From Zhengitettix transpicula (Eukaryota > Arthropoda > Insecta > Orthoptera > Tetrigidae), in the NCBI GenBank assembly GCA_037074705.1, contig CM073592.1:88539129-88603128 (forward strand): a DNA stretch of 64,000 nt, read 5' to 3'. A program made the position numbers and the translations under genes. Below, one piece after another: positions 57,428-64,000 of this stretch; position 1 is the first letter of the stretch, and every line of letters starts with the position of its first letter. The notes under the pieces were generated by a model. It was not told where the DNA came from. It searched no databases and was given only the letters and a program-made list of their open reading frames with translations.

Positions 57428-57968
57428 AGGAAGGAGGCCTGCGAGAGGATTTCTCGCAGGTGAACCTTCCCAGAGAGCTCTGGCGGGGGCTACCTTTGGG
57501 GATGCTCTCACATCTCTCTGGTTTTTTTGAACTAAAGTTCCCACTTGCCGAGGCACCTCGGTCTGTTTTGAGAGGTGTATGTTCCGGGGTCGCAGACCTT
57601 GGGCATACGGCAAGAGTTGTCCGCTATTCCTATTGGAATAGTCGGCCAGCTGCCTCCTAAACTGGTCGAGGCACGGAGAAGGGAATGCTGCGTCCCCACA
57701 GCAAACTCCTCTCCCGCTATCGGAAGGGCGTGGGACAAGTACCCAATGCCCGACCTACCCGATGCAGGTTTTTCTAGGGTTTTCCCTGCATTTCTTTAGG
57801 CGAATGCCGGGTAGGATCCTTAAACCATAGCCCGGGGGCCCTAGAAAACCCTTGGCTACCTTCCTCTACCCTTCCGCATCCCCCCTTTCAATCCCTTCCT
57901 ATGCTATTAAAGGGGAGTTGCCCAATGTGGATCACCCTCATGTAGCCTGTTGCCCTAAAAAAAAAAAA
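57428..57968 (+). mobile_element. SINE-like retroposon, copy 11 (third of the trio, subfamily variant)
   Basis: Full length with hairpin and A run, followed by TACTTATAAATAAAC. Unlike its two neighbours it carries the second-subfamily block AAACTGGTCGAGGCACGGAG, while the rest looks first-subfamily, so it is not a simple copy of either neighbour. Confidence 0.9.
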
Positions 57969-58004
57969 TACTTATAAATAAACAACAGCCTTTTAGAAAT
58001 GAGA

Positions 58005-58135
58005 AAAACTTATTTAATAGAAATTACACTACGTCTAAAAACAGTCCGCGGAGAACTATCAAAATTTTGTAAATCGCCATACCCGATGGGGTCGCAAATT
58101 AGCTACGAAACTAAGTGTAATTTCTATTAAATATA
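58005..58135. repeat. Inverted-repeat retroelement end, hammerhead-like
   Basis: TTTAATAGAAATTACACT at about 58013 and AGTGTAATTTCTATTAAA at about 58113 are complementary arms. The interior shares AACTATCAAAATTTTGT with the element at 41.9 kb and ends GATGGGGTCGCAAATTAGCT then ACGAAAC, a variant of the same stem with GAAAC. Confidence 0.6.
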
Positions 58136-58139
58136 TTTT

Positions 58140-59215
58140 CCTGACTTCATATGAGTCAACTCAGATTTATAATATAGTTATATATAATATTTATAATCTA
58201 TTAAAGTTAAAGAGTACTGAAATGTGTCGGATGAATCTAAAATTATATTGAATATGAATTTTTAGAAAATATGGTATCGTTACTCCAAAGTTACATACAG
58301 CAGATCTGTTGACTATTAGCAAGATAAATATCTTTGAGCAGAGCCTGAGTTTGCGTGCTGATATTGCCAGCACAAACCGCTTCCTGAGCTGAACTCTGAG
58401 ATAGCCAACCATAACTGTCCCAACTCACCCCTACCTCAGATAAGAATGGCTTCTGCACCACGTGGCCAGTTCTATGCTCCAATTCAACCTTCCACCGAGA
58501 ACTACAGGACACTGATAAAGTTTAATATTGCTTCTCAAACAGACGAACACTCACAGTTAAACACAGACGATATATGGAAATAATAATAGTCAGTTATTAT
58601 TAACAATAGCCAAATATGACGACCAAAGTGATGAATTATACAATTGAATCACAATTACTGTTAATGACAAATTGTAACCGGTAATATGTGGTAAATTTAA
58701 TTAGTATATAGCATAATGTTATTATTTTAATATTTGAGTCATTATATTTTATTAAGACTGATTTAAATTAATTGACTCTAATTCACTGGGAGCCGCAAGT
58801 TTTAATGAGTCTATAACACTTCAAAACAATTATCGAATTTTGCGGTCAAAGGAGCTTTCGGCATATTCAATTTTCGGCTTCGCTTGAAAGTTTATGTTTT
58901 GATAATTTGTTTCCTGAAAAGATACCAATATGGTCTATCGGTGCTCCTGACAGAAGTAATATTTTAAATTAATTCGGAATTCCAGAATGAGTTGGTACTG
59001 ACAAAGTAAATCAGAATTATTAAGGAACATCTAAAATTAAAATATTGAACTGAGAATGAACCATACACAGAGATGTATCAGAGATTTGATCGGAAATTGA
59101 TATACATGAATTTTGTAAATCTCTCATGATAATCTAAAAAAGAGAGGGATAAGGTGTTTTATTATAGCAGAACCTTAGACTAGATTAATCTTAAAATAAG
59201 TGGAATTGAGCATTA
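58140..59215. other. AT-rich intergenic DNA, nothing recognised
   Basis: 58191-58512 is open on the minus strand in two frames, with no similarity I recognise. Confidence 0.4.
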
Positions 59216-59218
59216 TAT

Positions 59219-59832
59219 TCGTAATGAATATAATATAATAAAAAAGGATGTATATTTGTATGTATGTATGTATTTACGTTGTTCTTTATACAAATTTTAT
59301 CGCGTGGACAGATTGCAACAAAAATTGGTACACGTATTCTTCAAAACACGAGAAACGCTACTGTGAGGGTGAGAAACGCCTAGCATACATGTGGAAAGAA
59401 TTATAATTAAAAACCGTTATCATTAAATGTTAAATTACTCCGCGGCAAGAGACAATGACGTCACGCGAGAGAAAGACGTTACTACGCAACGAACAAAGGA
59501 AATATCTCCTTTATCAGGAATGAAATAAAGCAGAAATATTTTCGTTGAATAAAAAATATAATTTTATACAGCAATACTCCATCGAATGATAATAAAGAAG
59601 AATACGAATTACTTTGCCATCCTTGCGGAAAATGTAAGTTAATTTTCGCGCTATATTAGTTGTGAGTCTAGCTAACAATTTCATCAATATAATATTTCGT
59701 AATGTATGAAGACTGAGTGACAATTGACAATTATATCCTGAAATACTCAAGGAATATATTTAAGTATTCAATTAAATACTTTTTCGAGTTTTTATAAATA
59801 AGTACACGAGCAACGCCGGGCACCCAGCTAGT
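59219..59832 (+). mobile_element. Helitron-like non-autonomous unit (candidate)
   Basis: The right end reads ACGAGCAACGCCGGGCACCC then AGCTAGT, like the 3' ends of animal Helitrons (GC-rich stretch then CTAGT). The left part has AAAAAAGGATGTATATTTGT followed by TATG repeats and GACAGATTGCAACAAAAATT, words typical of such insect elements. GTAATGAATA occurs at 59221-59230 and again at 59831-59840, which is not expected of a Helitron and leaves the exact boundaries open. Confidence 0.45.
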
Positions 59833-59840
59833 AATGAATA

Positions 59841-61335
59841 AAATTTAATTGAGCGTAATTTTATTAATTTGACTGAAATTGGTTAATCTAGTTTTGAATT
59901 TGTTAATTACTATATAATCGGATATAGAGTTGAATAACTAACATCAAGGTAAATGATTAATTATTGTGACTATTAATTAAAGTTTTCACTTTTTTATACT
60001 GTTGTAAAGTATGGAGAAAATTTCTTAATGTTATTTACGTTCTATTTTCCCAAGTATTATTTACACATTTCGTATATTTGGAAGTTTTGCAATATAATAA
60101 GTTGCGAAAGCACTTCCCAACAATATAATTCAGGCGTTATACCCAATTTTTTTTAATAAGCTTTCTATTTGGGTAAGTCACGACCAATCTTTGTCACTAA
60201 TCGATTGAATATTTTATAATTTTTCCACTAGTCGGGTTTTGAAGCACTAGACCCACAAAATTAATGTTTTATGGTTGACTCTGTATCCTCGTACAGAAAC
60301 AACCGAACGACAGAAACTGTAAATTTACATGCAAATAAAAGTGCGCATAATACTTGCGTAGTGAAAACTATTTCACGGTAGCTCTTGCGTTCTACAGGAT
60401 TTATGAAATATTTAATTTAAATTTACATTCCCAGCAACGTGTTTACGTTTCAACTTCATAAATAATCAGAAAGCTTTGAGGAGACTGAGGGGATTCTACA
60501 AAAAAAAAGTGCAGTTCCTCTGCTAACTAAACACAAACGTGAGTCAAAGAAAGTTCGCAAAGGGGTGATGAACATCAGAATGTAATATACAAAAAGTACA
60601 GTCAAGTTTTATAAAAGATTGTCATTTGTCGTATATCATCCGTTTATTGGAGCAATACCGCGAACGAACTTTCAACTATTGCAAACTTATTTCAGAGCGA
60701 AAACTATTTCAAATTACGTCTTTGTATTAAACCCAATGTATACATCAGTTGCCAATTTTTATTAAAAATTATTATTCATTAATTTTGAATTTGGAGCCGT
60801 AGTCATCTGTACAGAGGACAGAAACAATTTTATAAAACACATTTACCGCAATAAATATATTTACAAAATATATTGGTCAGTTTGAAAATTGAAATTTTAT
60901 TGTTAAATATTTTTTATACCTGTTAAATATCATATATCAGTATTTTTATTTTAAATAATCAATTCTTGAAGAAAAAAGTGTTAAAGTAATTAAAGATTGA
61001 GTTATAGTGTTGTTTATATTTTTTGTGATTTTTTTTTTCTCCACTATACTGAAAGTCAGACAAACCTTTACTCTTTAATGACAATAATTCGAAATTTATT
61101 TCTAAATGGTAGATTGGATTGGAGAATAACATTAAACGTTTGTTTTGGGGAGATTTGGCATTGTTGTCAATCCGACCTCTGGTTTTGTGAATTTAATTTC
61201 TGGGTTGAATAAACTTTCTTTTCATAAAGCAACTACTTAATTTATTGAGTTTACCTATAGGATACAGGGAAAGTGACTTATTTACTATAGTAAGTTTCTC
61301 ATTATAATTTTTTGGATCTTTCAGATGTGCTTTCC
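59841..61335. other. AT-rich intergenic DNA, nothing recognised
   Basis: No exon, repeat border or RNA structure recognised. Confidence 0.45.
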
Positions 61336-61339
61336 CCTG

Positions 61340-63330
61340 CAATATAGCCCAGTAACTATTTTATTTCTTTTTCCTACTTGTATATGTTGCCTCAGAAAAA
61401 CCACCAAATTTTGCACCCATATTCAGTTTCTTGCTAATAGAAAGAGAACGAAACATTAGATTGAAAATAATGTTCAGTATTAAATTGTAGAGCATAAAAT
61501 ATTACATCGAATGGTGTATTTCAGATCGAAAAACGGTCGAACGAAGTGGTAGAAATCGTTCGTCAAAATTTACGTCATTTTCGAAAAGAATGCAGTTTGT
61601 CATAATATTAGTGCTGATATCTCAAAAATGATCGGCAGTAAACTAATTTGTCATAGATGAAAGGTTTTAGAAAATTTAATTCTCTTTCCAACGTATTATC
61701 TGGTTTTAAATCCCCATTGATAATTGCCAAATATACTGTAGTAATTAGTAATTAATTCATTATTATAATTAGAAAGTGGATTGTAGAGGACTTATTATTG
61801 GATAAAGCGGACACCGCAACAAGGCGGCAACGCGAGACAAAGAAACATTGTTGGAGTTAAGAGAGTGTACGCGCTCAAAATCTACGAGACGAAGTTAGTT
61901 AGTTGGACGGCGGACACAGTTGCAGGCAGACATCAATTCAGCAAATTCATATTATAAAAAGTTGGGCAGCGGACATAGAACAGTTTCGAAAGCAATCTTC
62001 AGTCAGCGGCAAGACGCGAAAGGAAAAAGTCTACGTCGAGAACTGGGACATAGCAGTTCGGTTCACATAGAGAAATAGAAACAGTAAAAGTTTGCGGATC
62101 CAGAATTATGAATAGGGCTATCTAGGAAGTCCAACGGCGAGCTAATAGTTTACATAAAACGCAAGTAACCAGTTTTGACGGAGAGACTTATAAAATCGCA
62201 GTTTGGAAGCTGAAGTTTTGCTTCACAAACTGAACAAATTTTCGCGTAGAGAGACTTTGAGGAAACTGGCTGAGGGTGAGATGATCGAGGTTCCAGGATA
62301 GCAGAGATCCAGAGCAACTACCGTGTGTTCAAATTCTCATGAGTAGAATCAGTGATATCCCCAAATCGTGTGCACAGAAAAACCAAAAATGAGACCTGGG
62401 CGGCCGTAAATAAAAAACTTTAAAATTGATTGTAAACCTCTTTTAAAAGATATGTCAGATCGTTCTTTAATTATTCACTTCGTTAACTATTTAGTTCTTT
62501 AATTTAAATTCAATCTTAAGTCTTATTTTCGTCCGCAACAAATTTCGTCGATGTTCAGACGAATCAATTTACATACAAAGCTAAATGTAATTGATTGTAT
62601 AAAATTCACCCATTTATCAAACCCAGATAAAGACCCTGAGATGCCAAATAAAATATTTTTGTAATTCTAAACCTTAATAAATTTGATTAATTGTTTTCTA
62701 ATAAAAGTTCTTTTTTATTTAGCCACAGCCTTTTGCCATTAGTAGATATCCTTTTTATTACAATACACCCATTTTTGCCTCAGTGTCATTATATTAGCGG
62801 AAACGGTCGGTCTGTATACAGCCAGCAAAATAGGTGTATTTTCGGCAATCCTCAGTGGGTATTTAAAACCAGATAATGCGTTGGAAAGAGAATTAAATTT
62901 TCTAAAACTGTTTGTCTTTGACAAATTAGTTTACTGCCAACCATTTTGGAGATATCAGCACTAGAAATATGACCAACTGCAATATTTTCGAAAATGACGT
63001 AAATTCCATGAAAGATTTATACAACTTCTTTCATTAAATTTCGTACTTGAATACACCATTCGATGCAGAATTTTATTCTCTAGAATTTATTTCCGAACAT
63101 TATTTTCAATGCAATGCTTCATGCTTTTGCTATTAGCGATAAACTGAAAAGATGTGCAAAATTACGTGATTTTTAGGCCACAGAAACCTTTCCTGAGGTC
63201 TTTAGAATCGGAAAACTCGGGTTTTCACTAATGGCTACAACATAAACAAGTAGGGGAAAAAATAAAATACCATACCTTTTGCTCTTGGAGGCCTTTTTTT
63301 GTACATTGCTACTGGGCTAATGTATTAGTG
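61340..63330. repeat. Long imperfect inverted repeat enclosing an LTR-like unit
   Basis: The arm 61340-61745 is mirrored at about 62820-63330. Matched words include GCATCGAATGGTGTATT/AATACACCATTCGATG, CATTTTCGAAAA, ACTAATTTGTCA, AATTTAATTCTCTTTCCAAC and its complement, and TAGCCCAGTA/TACTGGGCTA. Identity is roughly 75-80 percent by eye. About 1.07 kb between the arms contains unit F. Either two oppositely inserted copies of one element or one element with long terminal inverted repeats. Confidence 0.8.
61782..62762 (+). mobile_element. LTR-like unit F
   Basis: Begins near TGTAGAGGACTTATTATTGG and ends TTTTTATTACA. Its right part has TCAGATCGTTCTTTAATTAT and ATCAAACCCAGATAAAGACC, matching units A-D. 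No clear ATAT duplication, so the left border is uncertain. Confidence 0.5.
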
Positions 63331-63334
63331 TACA

Positions 63335-64000
63335 AAAACAATGTTCAAAAACGATTTTTTTTGTCTATTGAGAATAATTTCTTACCAGTTATAATTTATG
63401 ATAATTCCATGTGATTACTGGAAAAATGTAACCATCGATTCTTAACAGTATTTTTATAACTCATTATTCTCTCATTCCACTATCTTTTTTTACGTTTTTT
63501 GTCTCTTCTGTAAAATATTGTACTGCTACCTACTCTAGTATCTTGACAAAAAAAATAATTTGTTTATCTTTAAATAACAGTCCTTTCTAACATATTTATA
63601 TAACAACTATATAAGTTCTATCGTGATCATTCGTGCTGTTTTCTTGTGTAAAACGAACAAAATCAGCGTGACATAAGGAATTATAGATGACATCTGCCTC
63701 AGATCTCTAATGCATAAAAGTGTAAAGATATCCTAAAATCATTCTATTATGATAAATATACAGACACAAATGTTTATTTCTCCTTAACATTCGTAGAAAT
63801 GTATATTGAATGTCTCAATAGCAGTTTACAGATTCCTCGTTGTATCGTATTTGATAGTTGTAAAGTGATTTTATGTCTATATCACTTCCGTCATAAACGA
63901 GGATGTCCATAAAAAGCAACATTTATTAAATGCAGCGGCTGTAAGATGAAAGTGCATAAGTTTAATAAAAAACGATGTGTCAGGTTGAATTTATCTAATA
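63335..64000. other. AT-rich DNA to the window end, nothing recognised
   Basis: No feature seen. Confidence 0.4.

Noticed and set aside
1..64000. rRNA genes, CRISPR arrays, bacterial operons or riboswitches
   Set aside because: None seen; the sequence is eukaryotic nuclear DNA.

Overview
The window is AT-rich, non-coding-dominated animal DNA with the hallmarks of a large insect genome. It carries a multi-exon seven-transmembrane odorant receptor of the insect OR family, a mariner transposon, Ty3/gypsy-type, LINE and Penelope-like debris, long (TA)n tracts and many copies of a short poly(A) retroposon. The species cannot be fixed from the sequence. A hemimetabolous insect with a bulky genome (cockroach or termite like) is my guess only. 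There are no bacterial-style operons, rRNAs, convincing tRNA genes or CRISPR arrays.

Layout. 0.5-1.6 kb: decayed gypsy pol, minus strand. 3.0-4.2 kb: two oppositely oriented SINE-like retroposons, each with its own target-site duplication (TSD). 5.7-13.9 kb: two paralogous small secreted-peptide genes on the plus strand, each with a TATA box, a short non-coding first exon, a second exon holding the whole CDS, and a poly(A) signal. They share the promoter and signal peptide but encode unrelated mature peptides, one His/Thr-rich and one Asp/Glu/Ser-rich. 14.7-28.5 kb: an odorant receptor gene on the minus strand. Six exons join in phase to 373 codons; the last short exon was not found. Its introns hold an LTR-like unit, a LINE 3' remnant, a 494-bp tandem array related to the SINE, a possible piggyBac fragment and a 170-bp hairpin. 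29.8-36.5 kb: an LTR-like unit, an inverted-repeat element with a tRNA-like head, and a block of TA-rich satellite.

36.5-41.7 kb is strikingly CpG-poor and contains only decayed LINE and SINE relics. 41.7-58.1 kb is a transposon field: hairpin retroelement ends with hammerhead-like motifs, four LTR-like units bounded by TG...CA (three with ATAT duplications or TA flanks), a mariner with good ends but a broken transposase, and five SINE copies, three of them head to tail with the same target sequence between them. 58.1-64 kb holds a Helitron-like unit and a 2-kb inverted repeat enclosing another LTR-like unit.

Only three genes look functional: the two peptides and the receptor. Nothing ties them into one pathway. 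The most interesting biology is the fast-diverging peptide pair, the serial SINE insertions, the CpG-depleted block and the repeated CTGAAGA...GAAAC hairpins.
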